Made by a program: the position numbers and the translations under genes. Source: Halobacteriales archaeon QS_4_70_19 (GTDB taxonomy: Archaea > Halobacteriota > Halobacteria > Halobacteriales > Haloarculaceae). From it: a stretch of 64,000 bases of DNA. The notes below the pieces were generated by a model. It saw only the letters and a list, made by a program, of their open reading frames with translations. It had not been told where the DNA came from and did not search any database. Each line of letters opens with the position of its first letter. Position 1 is the stretch's first letter. Below are positions 9,430 to 17,304 of this stretch, piece after piece. The stretch lies in contig PXRM01000027.1 of the NCBI GenBank assembly GCA_003020985.1, forward strand, positions 1 through 64,000, written 5' to 3'.

Positions 9430-9473
9430 AACTAGTGGTGCAGGTTATACGTACGTGTCACGTAGAACGGGGT

Positions 9474-10103
9474 ATGTCGACCGGTGGAACCCCCACGACC
9501 GGCGCGCCCTCGGGCCTCGCCGTCACGACCTGCGGCCCGGAGCGGCTGGTCGATCGCCTCCCCGGCGGCGTCGCCGCCGCGACCGTCGAGGCGACCCGGC
9601 GGGCGGACGTGCTCGTCGTCGACCGGCGGACGGGGGAGCTGCGGACCGACCGTCCCGGCGAGGCCGAGATCGCGGGGCGGACGGTGCTGGTGGTGCCAGA
9701 GCGCCCCGGGGCCCGACCCAGCGTGACCTGCTACAGCCGGGCCGCGCCCGGGTCGGACCCGGCAGTCGAGCTGATACGGCAGGCGGTCGAACTGGACGCC
9801 ACCACGGCCAGCCACTACAGCGTTGCCAGCGCCGTCGCCGTCGCGAACGAGGACGTGTCGCCCACGGAGGAGGGTGAGACCCCGACGGAGCCGACCGACT
9901 CGTTCGGCCTCCCGGCGCCGGAGACCGAGGAAGCGCCGGCTGCCGAGCACGCGAGCCTCTCGCCGTCCGCGGCGGAGCTGGCCGCGCGCCGTGATGCCGT
10001 CGACGACGCCACGAGGCGCCTGCTCGACGACGCCCCCGAGGAGGCGACCGCGCTCGCGTTCTGTGGGCTCGCGGGCGTCGTCGAGCCGCTCCCGGACGCC
10101 TGA
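9474..10103 (+). CDS. Conserved haloarchaeal hypothetical protein
   Basis: Protein of 209 residues that I do not recognise. The first 110 residues look like a compact alpha/beta domain (SGLAVTTCGPERLVDRLPGGVAAATVEATRRADVL is the first part, with strands VLVVDRRT and RTVLVVPERPG), then a Glu/Pro/Thr-rich linker (about 135-170), then a helical tail. No signal peptide or membrane helix is present. The ATG at 9474 follows CACGTAGAACGGGGT. It is followed after 45 bases by the glycosyltransferase gene, so it may be co-transcribed with the glycosylation genes. Confidence 0.7.
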   Translation: MSTGGTPTTGAPSGLAVTTCGPERLVDRLPGGVAAATVEATRRADVLVVDRRTGELRTDRPGEAEIAGRTVLVVPERPGARPSVTCYSRAAPGSDPAVELIRQAVELDATTASHYSVASAVAVANEDVSPTEEGETPTEPTDSFGLPAPETEEAPAAEHASLSPSAAELAARRDAVDDATRRLLDDAPEEATALAFCGLAGVVEPLPDA

Positions 10104-10148
10104 CCGCAGTCGAACCGCTTTTGCCTCCCGACATCCCACCCGTTGCCG

Positions 10149-10949
10149 ATGCCTGAACGGTCCCTGGGGCTCGTCGTGCCGGCCTACCAGCCCGACGTGG
10201 ACCGTCTCACCGCGTACGTGCGGGCGTGTCGCGAGCGGCTCTCGCCGGCTGCCGTCCGGATCGAACTCGACGCCCCCGACGCGAGTACCGCCGATGCCCT
10301 CCGCGAGGCGCTCCCCGGGGTGACGGTCGCCGTGGCCAGCGAGCGCCGGGGGAAGGGCGCCGCCATCACGGCCGGGTTCGAGGCCCTCGTCGACGCCGTC
10401 GACGTGCTGGCGTTCGCGGACGCCGACGGCTCCACGCCGCCCGGGAGCCTCGCCGCGGTGGTCGCGCCCGTGCTGGAGCAGCGGGCGGACCTCGCCATCG
10501 GCTCTCGGCGCCACCCGCACGCCACCGTCATCGGCCACCAGACGCTCGCCCGCCGCCGCCTGGGCGACGCCTTCGCCTGGCTCGCCCGCCGCCTGCTCGA
10601 CGCCCGCTGCTACGACTACCAGTGCGGCGCGAAGGCGGTCTCCGCCGAGGCCTGGGAGGCGGTCCGCCCCCACCTCTACGAGGCGGGGTTCGCCTGGGAC
10701 GTCGAGCTCGTCGCCATGGCGGGTGCGCTCGACCTCCAGGTCGAGGAGATTCCCATCGAGTGGGAGGACCAGCCCGGCTCCACCGTCGACCCCCTCGGGA
10801 CCGCGCTCTCGCTGGGCACCGCCCTGTTCGTCGCCCGCCACCGCGCCCGGCGACTGCAGGACAGTCGCCTCCACGACGCCATCGCCCGCCGCCGGCCGGA
10901 CGAGACCGCCCTCGTCGACCGCCACCGGGACCGCGAGCGCAACACATGA
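10149..10949 (+). CDS. Family 2 glycosyltransferase (dolichyl-phosphate sugar synthase type)
   Basis: Protein of 266 residues with a GT-A fold: first strand LGLVVPAYQPD, RRGKGAAITAGFEAL (nucleotide-binding, as in DPM-type enzymes), and the DxD metal site FADADGSTPP near residue 97. Further conserved blocks are IGSRRHPHA, CYDYQCGAKAVS and the acceptor-binding GFAWDVELVAMA. It has no C-terminal membrane helices, so it probably transfers a sugar from a nucleotide sugar to dolichyl phosphate at the inner membrane face. The ATG at 10149 is preferred to a TTG 6 bases upstream. Its TGA overlaps the ATG of the GtrA gene, indicating translational coupling. Confidence 0.9.
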   Translation: MPERSLGLVVPAYQPDVDRLTAYVRACRERLSPAAVRIELDAPDASTADALREALPGVTVAVASERRGKGAAITAGFEALVDAVDVLAFADADGSTPPGSLAAVVAPVLEQRADLAIGSRRHPHATVIGHQTLARRRLGDAFAWLARRLLDARCYDYQCGAKAVSAEAWEAVRPHLYEAGFAWDVELVAMAGALDLQVEEIPIEWEDQPGSTVDPLGTALSLGTALFVARHRARRLQDSRLHDAIARRRPDETALVDRHRDRERNT

Positions 10950-11428
10950 GCGTCGCCGACCGCCTGCGTGCACGGCTCCGGGCGCTGGCCTCGGCCGGTC
11001 GCATCGGCCAGTTCGTCTCCGTCGGCGTCGCCGGTGCCTCACTGGAGACCGTCCTCGTCGCCCTCCTCACCGCCGGCTTCGTCTTCGCTCCGCCGCTCGC
11101 CGGCCGCCCGCTCGTCGCCAAGGCGGTCGGCGCCGAGGCCTCGATCACGCTAATGTTCCTCCTGAACGACAACTGGACCTTCGCCGACCACGGCGACGCC
11201 GGCCCCGTCGCGCTCGCCCGGCGCTGGGTGAAGTCACACCTCGTCCGGTCGGTCGGTCTCTCGGTCGCGTTCGTCACGCTGTTCATCCTCACCTCCTGGA
11301 CGAACGTCCGGCTGGTCGTCGCCGGCGGCGACGTCTGGCCGACGGTCGCCAACGCCATCGGCATCGGCGTCGGCCTCATCATCAACTACGTCGCCGAGAG
11401 CCTCGTCACGTGGCGCGTCCACGAGTAG
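10946..11428 (+). CDS. GtrA-family membrane protein
   Basis: Protein of 160 residues with four predicted helices: GQFVSVGVAGASLETVLVALL, a segment after PLVAKAVGAEASITLMFLLND, one near VRSVGLSVAFVTLFILTSW, and one near ANAIGIGVGLIINY. The two internal repeats each end in the GtrA pattern (LLNDNWTFAD and YVAESLVTWRV). GtrA proteins are thought to flip polyprenyl-linked sugars. The start overlaps the preceding glycosyltransferase stop (ATGA), so synthase and putative flippase form a unit, as seen for bacterial GtrA/GtrB. Confidence 0.9.
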   Translation: MSVADRLRARLRALASAGRIGQFVSVGVAGASLETVLVALLTAGFVFAPPLAGRPLVAKAVGAEASITLMFLLNDNWTFADHGDAGPVALARRWVKSHLVRSVGLSVAFVTLFILTSWTNVRLVVAGGDVWPTVANAIGIGVGLIINYVAESLVTWRVHE

Positions 11429-11492
11429 CGGCGCGAGCTGCCACCCGCCGCCGTCCGCCCTGTGTGAGTCCTTCTACCCCGACGCGCATAGC

Positions 11493-11513
11493 ACAACCCT
11501 TAACCGGGGTTGT
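11493..11513. promoter_or_regulatory. Inverted repeat and TATA-like element before the initiator tRNA
   Basis: ACAACCC at 11493-11499 and GGGTTGT at 11507-11513 are perfect 7-base arms enclosing TTAACCG. CTTAACC lies about 28 bases upstream of the tRNA 5' end, the right place for an archaeal TATA box. The stem could also end transcripts from gtrA. Both readings are inferred. Confidence 0.4.
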
Positions 11514-11528
11514 GGACTACGACAGGGT

Positions 11529-11603
11529 AGCGGGATGGGATAGCCAGGAGATTCCGCCGGGCTCATAACCCGGAGATCGGTGGTTCAAATCCACTTCCCG
11601 CTA
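11529..11603 (+). tRNA. Initiator tRNA-Met (anticodon CAU)
   Basis: A 75-base cloverleaf. Acceptor AGCGGGA (11529-11535) pairs with TCCCGCT (11596-11602), followed by discriminator A. The anticodon loop CTCATAA is closed by the stem CCGGG/CCCGG, and the T arm is GGTGG-TTCAAAT-CCACT. The A1:U72 pair and three consecutive G:C pairs next to the anticodon loop mark it as initiator rather than elongator. CCA is not encoded. No intron is visible. Confidence 0.95.
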
Positions 11604-11720
11604 CTCGCGACTTATATGAGATTTTGCAACCAAACTCATCATTTTAGGGCTTGTTCAACCTATATCTAGATTATAGTTTCCGGTCCAACATTCAAATATC
11701 ATTACGCGCCACCCAGCGGC

Positions 11721-12908
11721 GTGGCCGAGGAGTACCTCTACCGGACGGCGATTACACGACTCCGTGTAGAGGAATCTGACCGCCGCCTCCTCAAGCGAAC
11801 TATCGACCAGTTCCGGGACGGATGCCAGCTCGCAGTCGAAGAAGGGTTCCCGAGGGTTACCGAGAAGCGGACTCTGCAGTCGATAGCGTACGACACCGTG
11901 CGAGACGAGACGGCGCTGAAGAGTCAGCACGCAATTTTGGCCACCCACCGCGCTGCGGAGGCCATCGCAGGGGTTCGGGACCGCTGGTCGGAGGGAGAGA
12001 AGGCATCGAAGCCCGAGTTCACCAGTCCTACGGTTCCTTACGACGGCCGCACGATGACACTGTTCGACGATGGCTCCGTCTCGCTCACGACCGTCGAGGG
12101 CCGTGTCCGTCCGGACCTGATCCTCCCGGATGACGAGGACGGATACCAGTATGAGTACCTTGACGACGAGCGGTGGTCGGTCACGGAGAGTTCGCTGACC
12201 GCTCGTGACGGGGAGTTCTACTTACACCTCGGGTTCCGACGTCCGAAGACGGAACCGACCGCCGAGGACGGAACGGTCCTTGGGGTTGACTTCGGCATCG
12301 AGAACATCGCGGTGACGAGCACGGCACGGTTCTTCAGCGGTCGGGAAGCGAACCACGAGCGAGACCAGTTCAAGAAGCGGCGAGCCTCGCTCCAGCAGAC
12401 TGGGACTCGGAGCGCACACCGGACGCTCCAGCGACTCTCACACCGAGAGGAACGTCAGCACCGACAACGCCTCCACGAAATCGCGAACGGGGTCCTGCAG
12501 GAAGCCCTTGACCACGACTGCTCGGTCATCGCGCTGGAGGAGCTGACAGGCCTCCATGATGAGATTCCAGACGCAAACTGGTTCGATCTGTGGGCCTTCC
12601 GACGACTCCGTGCCTACATTGAGTACAAGGCCACGGCGGAGGGCATCGCCGTTGAGAGCGTGGACCCGAGAGACACGTCGAAGCGGTGTTCAGAGTGTGG
12701 GCACGTCGCTGGAGGCAACCGATCATCCCGGGGGCGATTTCACTGCGATGCCTGTGGTTCGGAAGCGAACGCTGACTACAACGCGGCGAAGAACATCGCA
12801 CTCAAACACGTCCGTCGTGGCCCTCAGTCGTCACGGCGGACGGGCACCCGCCAGTGTGCCCTGAAGTCCGGGACGATCACCGCGAACGGGACGTTCGTCC
12901 CTATGTGA
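11721..12908 (+). CDS. tnpB: TnpB-family RNA-guided endonuclease (IS200/IS605 accessory protein)
   Basis: Protein of 395 residues starting at GTG 11721. The RuvC catalytic set looks intact: Asp in LGVDFGIENIAV (near residue 191), Glu in VIALEELTG (near 274), Asp in NADYNAAKNIA (near 355). A zinc finger lies between the last two (CSECGH ... CDACG). The N-terminal wedge domain is shorter than in long TnpBs. No TnpA transposase gene is adjacent, so it is a solo (IS1341-type) copy. The gene starts 117 bases after the initiator tRNA. No clear terminal hairpins are visible, so the element ends may have decayed even though the protein is full length. Base composition is slightly lower in GC than the neighbours. 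Confidence 0.88.
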   Translation: MAEEYLYRTAITRLRVEESDRRLLKRTIDQFRDGCQLAVEEGFPRVTEKRTLQSIAYDTVRDETALKSQHAILATHRAAEAIAGVRDRWSEGEKASKPEFTSPTVPYDGRTMTLFDDGSVSLTTVEGRVRPDLILPDDEDGYQYEYLDDERWSVTESSLTARDGEFYLHLGFRRPKTEPTAEDGTVLGVDFGIENIAVTSTARFFSGREANHERDQFKKRRASLQQTGTRSAHRTLQRLSHREERQHRQRLHEIANGVLQEALDHDCSVIALEELTGLHDEIPDANWFDLWAFRRLRAYIEYKATAEGIAVESVDPRDTSKRCSECGHVAGGNRSSRGRFHCDACGSEANADYNAAKNIALKHVRRGPQSSRRTGTRQCALKSGTITANGTFVPM

Positions 12909-12937
12909 CGCCCACGGACAAGCAGCGAGCAACTGGT

Positions 12938-12956
12938 ATCTACCACCCGCTATTCG
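12938..12956 (+). repeat. Degenerate copy of the tRNA 3' end (att-like)
   Basis: Positions 12938-12956 match 15 of 19 bases of the tRNA-Met 3' end and its flank at 11589-11607, including an almost exact CCCGCTAYTCG. The two copies frame the tnpB gene. This is the arrangement left when an element integrates at a tRNA 3' end, but no integrase gene remains between them. Confidence 0.45.
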
Positions 12957-13896
12957 AACCGACTGAACCTCGGCTTCGATTGCACACTCGCATATCTGTC
13001 CGCAATAACGAGCGTGAGAATCGCCTGTGAATTCTGGAGACTCAGCGAACGAGGAGCCACGCGTTTCTCGGCAGCAGAACGCTACTGGTGAGCACTGCAG
13101 AATTACGTTGCAAACCGTATACGGCCAGGGGAAAGCGATGTATCGATGTGAACCGCTACGGATGCTGAATCCGATTAGCCCACTTCGAGCCGAGAATCTA
13201 CGTACACGGAGTTCTCGATGGCGAAATCGTATCGGACACTTTTTTCAACGAAGCATCGAATCAGATACGGAGATTGCCTGAAAACGTTGCTAACAGGCCT
13301 TTATTGGGAGAAAAACGAACGTCTTGGCCGATTTGGTCTCCGTCCGTGCTCCCGAGTCGAGAAGTGGGAATCAGCGGAAGACCGAGGATACACTGGCTCT
13401 ACGAGGTGAAATATCGTTTCCCGGGTGGGCCTCACAGTCGAAATAGACGATTCCGGGCACTCAGAAACTCTCAAAAAGCGTCTCTACTGGCCAAACTCTG
13501 TTCAGTGTCTTCGCGGGGGTCCTAATTTCCCTCCCGATATGGTTCACACACGGAACCACGGCTACTTGTTGCGGATTTTTCCGGGGACTGTGCATGCCAC
13601 CGGTATCGGCGGGAGATCATCCGGATTCGGCTCTCTGTCCGATTTTGTCCATTCAGAAGCGCGCTACCGCGAGTGTGAAAACAGGAGGTCACGGAATCCA
13701 TCGCCGAATCTGGAGAATGAGTCCGAGAGCCTCTGAAACGGGGAATCCGTCGCCTGAGGCGCAGTGTCGGCTGGAGAGGCGGGTGCTCTCGAGCCCCCTG
13801 TACGGTCGATTCTCACGTTGCAGAAACGATGTATCCGCCGAATCGGCTCGGGGTATCTCTGTCCCGTGAGTTGCCTTGCGACTCTTTTGATCCCGT
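12957..13896. other. Gene-poor, lower-GC stretch
   Basis: About 940 bases with no convincing gene. Open frames on both strands are under 105 codons and lack acidic haloarchaeal composition. One plus-strand frame near 13490-13560 reads FSVFAGVLISLPIWFTHG, which could be a stranded membrane helix from a decayed gene. No repeat array, tRNA or rRNA is visible. It lies between the att-like repeat and a housekeeping gene, so it may be the decayed remainder of an inserted element. Confidence 0.5.
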
Positions 13897-14463
13897 TCAG
13901 CCGTCGCCGTCCTCGTCGACGACGACGACCTCGCCGTCGACGACGTCGACGTTGATGAGCGTCTTGGCGTCGTAGTCGGTCTCCTCGAGCCTGTTCTCGC
14001 CACCCTCCTTCTTGATGACGGCGAGCACGTCGGAGATCTCGGCACCGATCTCGTCGAGCGCGCCGGTGATGGCCGTCAGGGTGCCGCCGGTGGAGAGCAC
14101 GTCGTCGAGGACGAGCACGCGGTCGCCGGGCTCGACGTCGTTGATGTACATCTCGGACGCGGAGTAGCCGGTGACCTGCGAGAGCGCCACCTCACCCTCC
14201 AGGCCGTACTGGCGCTTGCGCACCACGACGAGGGGGATGTCGGTCATCAGCGAGACGGCCGTGGAGATGTGGATGCCCATCGCCGCGGGCGTGACGATCT
14301 TGTCCACGTCGAGGTCGGCCTTCCGGATGATGCTGATGACGATCTCGCGCAGCAGCTCGGGGCGCAGCATCGGCACCCCGTCGCTGATGGGGTGGACGAA
14401 GTAGTGGTAGCCGTCCTTCTCGATGATCGGCGCGTCCAGCAGGGACTGACGAAGCCCGTCCAT
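13897..14463 (-). CDS. hpt: Purine (hypoxanthine/adenine-type) phosphoribosyltransferase
   Basis: Protein of 188 residues. The PRPP-binding motif is [14 protein letters not shown] near residue 125, and an archaeal HGPRTase/APRT-like N-terminus ([25 protein letters not shown], split here only for reference) includes [14 protein letters not shown]. It converts a purine base and PRPP to the nucleotide, i.e. purine salvage in the cytoplasm; base preference (hypoxanthine versus adenine) cannot be read from sequence. The start at ATG 14463 matches the family N-terminus; a frame extension to 14559 is not coding-like. It is monocistronic on the minus strand at the border of the accessory region. Confidence 0.85.
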   Translation of the reverse strand: MDGLRQSLLDAPIIEKDGYHYFVHPISDGVPMLRPELLREIVISIIRKADLDVDKIVTPAAMGIHISTAVSLMTDIPLVVVRKRQYGLEGEVALSQVTGYSASEMYINDVEPGDRVLVLDDVLSTGGTLTAITGALDEIGAEISDVLAVIKKEGGENRLEETDYDAKTLINVDVVDGEVVVVDEDGDG

Positions 14464-14580
14464 GCCGCAGGTTCCGCGGGACCCGCCGAAAACCTGACGA
14501 ACCGGCGGCGTCGGGCCGGAGGCCTCCGCGAGGTCGCGTGCGACACAGCCCCCGGTCACGCCGGGTCGCCGGGCACCTGC

Positions 14581-15093
14581 TCAGGCGTCCGGACCGCGCC
14601 AGACGCCGACGACGGTCGTCTTGCCGTTCTCCGCGGGTTCCTCCCACCGGATGTAGAGGTCCGCGTCCCTGCCGACCTCCGGCGGGGAGGTCGCGGTCCG
14701 CAACGCGAGCCCGTCACCGGCGACGAACCGCCCGTCCGGCCCACTCCCACCGCCCACGTGGTCGTCGAACGACTGCTCGTCGATGTCGCCACAGCTCCCG
14801 TCCCGACAGACGAAGTAGACGTTCCCGCCCTCGAAGCCGTTGCCCTCGTCGGCGCTGCCGCTCTCGGACGCGACGGTGATCAACAGGTCCCTGGCGCCGT
14901 CGCCGTCCCGGTCTTCCTCGTAGTCGTACTCGAACGCGACGCCCGGCGCGACGCCGGATTCCCGGTCGAAGGTGGCGAACGCGAACGCCGCGACCGCCGT
15001 TCCCAGAACGAACGCGACGAGGACGATCAGGATGACCCCCGTGGTCTCGCTCCGTCCGCGGTCCCCGCGAGCGAGCCCGTCCGTTCCCCCCAT
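14581..15093 (-). CDS. Archaeal type IV pilin-like secreted protein
   Basis: Protein of 170 residues. A short basic leader (ARGDRGRSETTG) precedes a single N-terminal hydrophobic helix VILIVLVAFVLGTAVAAFAFA, the class III (prepilin) layout, although the usual SPVIG cleavage context is replaced by ETTGVIL. The mature part is an acidic beta domain with a likely disulfide (VCRDGSCGD). The last residues, WRGPDA, match the C-termini of the three tandem pilins at 18762-20348 (W-x-G-P-x-A). It is a member of the same broad group but not a close paralogue at the N-terminus. Confidence 0.7.
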   Translation of the reverse strand: MGGTDGLARGDRGRSETTGVILIVLVAFVLGTAVAAFAFATFDRESGVAPGVAFEYDYEEDRDGDGARDLLITVASESGSADEGNGFEGGNVYFVCRDGSCGDIDEQSFDDHVGGGSGPDGRFVAGDGLALRTATSPPEVGRDADLYIRWEEPAENGKTTVVGVWRGPDA

Positions 15094-15172
15094 ACGGCGT
15101 TTGTGCGCTCTACTTACATAACTAATTGGGAGTTTCGGTGGGTTAATGACAGCTTTCGGCGGGCCTGCGCCC

Positions 15173-15445
15173 TCACTCGGTGACCTCGACGGTCACCGTC
15201 GCCTCGTGGATGCAGCGCGTCCCGCGGTCGCTTCTGACGACGAGCGCCAGCTCGCCGGCGTAGCGGGCCTCACGGACGCGGTCGGCCTGTTCGTCCGACC
15301 ATCGGCCGAAGCCGGCGAGGAGGTCGCGGTCGTCCTCGAGCATCCGCTGCAGAACATCGTTGTAGCTCTCACCGTCCCGGCGACGGCGGTCGAGTTCTCG
15401 TTTCACCGTGTCGCTGACACGAATCTGTTCGTCGGCAGTCGCCAT
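15173..15445 (-). CDS. VapB-like antitoxin-type protein
   Basis: Protein of 90 residues. The first 38 residues (IRVSDTVKRELDRRRRDGES, then YNDVLQRML) look like a ribbon-helix-helix DNA-binding segment of haloarchaeal VapB-like proteins. The rest is a predicted beta-rich piece with two motifs (GFGRWSDEQADRVRE, ELALVVRSDRGTRCIHEATV). It lies 51 bases downstream of vapC (15497) on the same strand and could be a third gene of that operon or an orphan antitoxin. No further toxin follows; the next gene downstream is a pilin. Confidence 0.65.
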   Translation of the reverse strand: MATADEQIRVSDTVKRELDRRRRDGESYNDVLQRMLEDDRDLLAGFGRWSDEQADRVREARYAGELALVVRSDRGTRCIHEATVTVEVTE

Positions 15446-15496
15446 CTCGTGTTGACGTTGACGCGGCTTAGTCGTTGGGCTCAGCGCCCGTCGCGT

Positions 15497-15898
15497 TCAT
15501 CCCCAGACCGTCGTCTCGCCCACGAACTCCCCGTCTTTCGTGACGATGGCCTCGGTGCCGCGGACGCGGTGGTTCGCGATAAGGAGGGCGTCGTGCATCG
15601 TGTGGTGGTCGATGAGACTCCCGTAGACGGCGAGGTCTTGCTCGTCTGCGGGCGCCACCTGCACGGGGCCGTCGTTCACCAGCCCGCGCAGCACCGCGTT
15701 CGGCGTCGTGTCGACCTCTACCCCGGCTATCTTCCCCTTGTTCACGGCCGTCCAGATGGCCTCACTCACCGCCACCGAGGGCGCTTCCAGCACATCGACG
15801 CCGTCCTCGCCTCGCTCGAAGACCTCGTCAGCGGCTGGTGGGAGCTGGTCGACGAGGTACCGCGCCATCGCCACTCCGTCGGTGGTGTAGCGGGTCAC
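15497..15898 (-). CDS. PIN-domain toxin (VapC-type ribonuclease)
   Basis: Protein of 133 residues beginning at GTG 15898, which overlaps the antitoxin stop (GTGA). It matches a haloarchaeal PIN group: YTTDGVAMARYLVDQLP at the start, EAPSVAVSEAIWTAV in the middle with the acidic residue, and MHDALLIANHRVRGTEAIVTKD at the end carrying the conserved Asp. PIN toxins cut RNA using three or four acidic residues and Mg2+. The first strand with the classic DTS motif is not seen, so the N-terminus is unusual or the metal site differs. Paired with the AbrB antitoxin at 15895. Confidence 0.82.
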   Translation of the reverse strand: MTRYTTDGVAMARYLVDQLPPAADEVFERGEDGVDVLEAPSVAVSEAIWTAVNKGKIAGVEVDTTPNAVLRGLVNDGPVQVAPADEQDLAVYGSLIDHHTMHDALLIANHRVRGTEAIVTKDGEFVGETTVWG

Positions 15899-16167
15899 GG
15901 CTGCCACTCCGTCCGGCGCTTCTCGCGGATGTCGGCCTCCATCTCCTCGGCCATCTCCTCGCGCTTCTCCGCCGGGACATCGTCGTCGACGAGCATCCCG
16001 CGCCCAGCCGACCGAGTGGCCTTCTTGACCACGATGCCGTCCTCGGTCTTCTCCCACCGGACTTCGTCGCCCTCCTCGAGGGCGAACTCGTCGCGAATCT
16101 CTTTGGGAATCGTCACCTGGCCCTTGCGCGTGATGCGGGTGGTTTCGACCTCGTTTTCGGTACTCAT
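15895..16167 (-). CDS. AbrB/SpoVT-type antitoxin
   Basis: Protein of 90 residues. The AbrB swapped-hairpin core is TRITRKGQVTIPKEIRDEF and is followed by ALEEGDEVRWEKTEDGIVV. The C-terminal third is an acidic helix (EKREEMAEEMEADIREKRR) that should mask the PIN toxin. The start ATG 16167 lies 4 bases from a perfect palindrome, implying autoregulation by the antitoxin or the complex. The stop overlaps the GTG of the toxin gene. The core resembles the AbrB protein at 6-305, although the tails differ. Confidence 0.9.
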   Translation of the reverse strand: MSTENEVETTRITRKGQVTIPKEIRDEFALEEGDEVRWEKTEDGIVVKKATRSAGRGMLVDDDVPAEKREEMAEEMEADIREKRRTEWQP

Positions 16168-16171
16168 GTTC

Positions 16172-16192
16172 GGTACTACGCCCCGTAGTACC
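16172..16192. promoter_or_regulatory. Perfect palindrome, operator of the AbrB-PIN operon
   Basis: GGTACTACG (16172-16180), spacer CCC, CGTAGTACC (16184-16192): 9-base perfect arms ending 4 bases upstream of the antitoxin ATG. It contains two GTANTAC boxes. Binding here would block RNA polymerase at a leaderless start. Confidence 0.65.
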
Positions 16193-16302
16193 TAAGGATT
16201 TGGCCCGTCATCGAGGTCTTCGGGCCCATCTGCTGACACGTCCACCCGAGCCACCACCCGACCGACAAGTTCCGAGAAGAACGGCGTCACTCTACTCGAC
16301 GA

Positions 16303-16530
16303 GCGCGACGGAGACGACAGCGAGTTGGTGGAACAATCAGAACGCATTCGTGATATGTGGTTTATTCCCGCTAGGAGCCCAGAATAAAGAAACAGTAACT
16401 CATATTACTCATAAATAAATCGTATTACCTACTTGACACGATCTCGTCGGCGGCGATGGTCGCGTCGCACGCGGCACGGCGTCGGCACCCGGCCTGCACC
16501 ATCCGCTCCGTCGTTCGGAGACGACCGTGA
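16303..16530. repeat. Three-copy dispersed repeat, copy A, with vapC remnant
   Basis: The strongest block, 16443-16498, matches copies B (17499-17554) and C (18611-18666) almost base for base. Upstream of it AATAAAGAAA is shared by all copies. Bases 16297-16345 also match the last codons of vapC at 18475-18500 (GACGGAGACGACAGCGAG is identical), reading LLDERDGDDSELVE against LLDDLDGDDSELVD. Copy A therefore carries the tail of a lost vapC gene. The rest of 16193-16617 holds no gene. Confidence 0.75.
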
Positions 16531-16617
16531 CGGACCGTCGCAGCATTGTTAAGTCAACAAACAGTAGGGGGCGGCATTTCCGCCCCCGAGTCGCTCACCC
16601 CCGGCGTCGCGGGGCGG

Positions 16618-17079
16618 TCACGTCGCCGGCGTGGCCGCTTCGCCAGGGTCGCCACCGACGAGCTCTACGTCCAGGTGGATTCGCTCGTAGGGGATGTAGG
16701 GGCGCTTCGACCGCCCCTCGTCGACGACGAACAACAGGCCGTGGTCGGCGAGCAGCGAGACGTCGTCGTGGACCGGCCGGTAGTCGCGGTCGAGAGCGGC
16801 GGCGAGCGCCGAGACACTCTCGGCCGCACCGTCGGTCGCCAGCAGCGCCCGCAGGAGTTCGACCCGACGATCGGTGAGGATCTTCCGCAGCTCGCCCACC
16901 GTGCGGAACGAGACGACCGCGGGCTGAGCCTCGCCGTCGCGGACGGCCTCGGTCGCCTCGAGAGTGCGCTCTTGCATCTCATCGAACGCCTCCACGGTGA
17001 CGCGGAGGACGTCGGGGTGGGGGCGGTCACGGGGGTCACGGTACTTCTCGGGCCAGCCGTCGTCGGTGGGGTCAGTCAT
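16618..17079 (-). CDS. Winged-helix DNA-binding protein, likely antitoxin of a TumE-type pair
   Basis: Protein of 153 residues. The central region (ILTDRRVELLRALLATDGAA, then SVSALAAALDRDYRPVHDDVSLLADHGLLFV) is a clear winged helix-turn-helix with a wing, matching the haloarchaeal HVO_A0114-like family. The N-terminal half is a charged helical region. Its ATG (17077-17079) overlaps the TGA of the TumE-like frame (17072-17074), so it is the second gene of a toxin-antitoxin operon. Since the toxin gene is disrupted, the regulator may persist alone. Confidence 0.82.
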   Translation of the reverse strand: MTDPTDDGWPEKYRDPRDRPHPDVLRVTVEAFDEMQERTLEATEAVRDGEAQPAVVSFRTVGELRKILTDRRVELLRALLATDGAAESVSALAAALDRDYRPVHDDVSLLADHGLLFVVDEGRSKRPYIPYERIHLDVELVGGDPGEAATPAT

Positions 17080-17290
17080 GACGTGTGTTGGTGATGTGGG
17101 CGACTTCCTGAAGGAAGCGGGCGGCGTGCGCGGTGACGTTCTGAAACTCGATTTCCGAGTCCTCGCCGAAACTGACGTGCCGGTGATGCCAGCCGAGGTC
17201 GTCGTCGTCGTGTGCGTTGTCGTAGCGCAGTATCTCGCTCGCTTCGGGGTGGTAGAACTGGAACCGGTAGAACCACCCTTCCAGCCATCC
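17072..17290 (-). pseudogene. TumE-like (DUF6516) toxin, frameshifted or N-terminally truncated
   Basis: The coding frame read from 17281 down to the TGA at 17072 gives EGWFYRFQFYHPEASEILRY, then DNAHDDDDLGWHHRHVSF, then GEDSEIEFQNVTAHAARFLQ, with the RYDN and HHRH motifs of TumE-family toxins. No ATG or GTG exists in this frame before an in-frame TAG at 17291-17293. The ATG at 17288 is one frame off; a single-base deletion in the AAGGGTGG run would join it to the toxin frame. Family members usually have about 30 more N-terminal residues, so truncation is equally possible. It overlaps the antitoxin start by 3 bases. Confidence 0.7.
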
Positions 17291-17304
17291 CTACCTGGTA
17301 TAAC

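Noticed and set aside
9406-9430. GGTTCGAATC read as a tRNA T-arm
   Set aside because: Flanking bases form a simple 7-base palindrome rather than a T-stem, and no acceptor, D or anticodon arms can be folded around it.
12957-13896. Possible SRP RNA, RNase P RNA or rRNA in the gene-poor stretch
   Set aside because: None of the conserved core sequences of these RNAs is visible on either strand.
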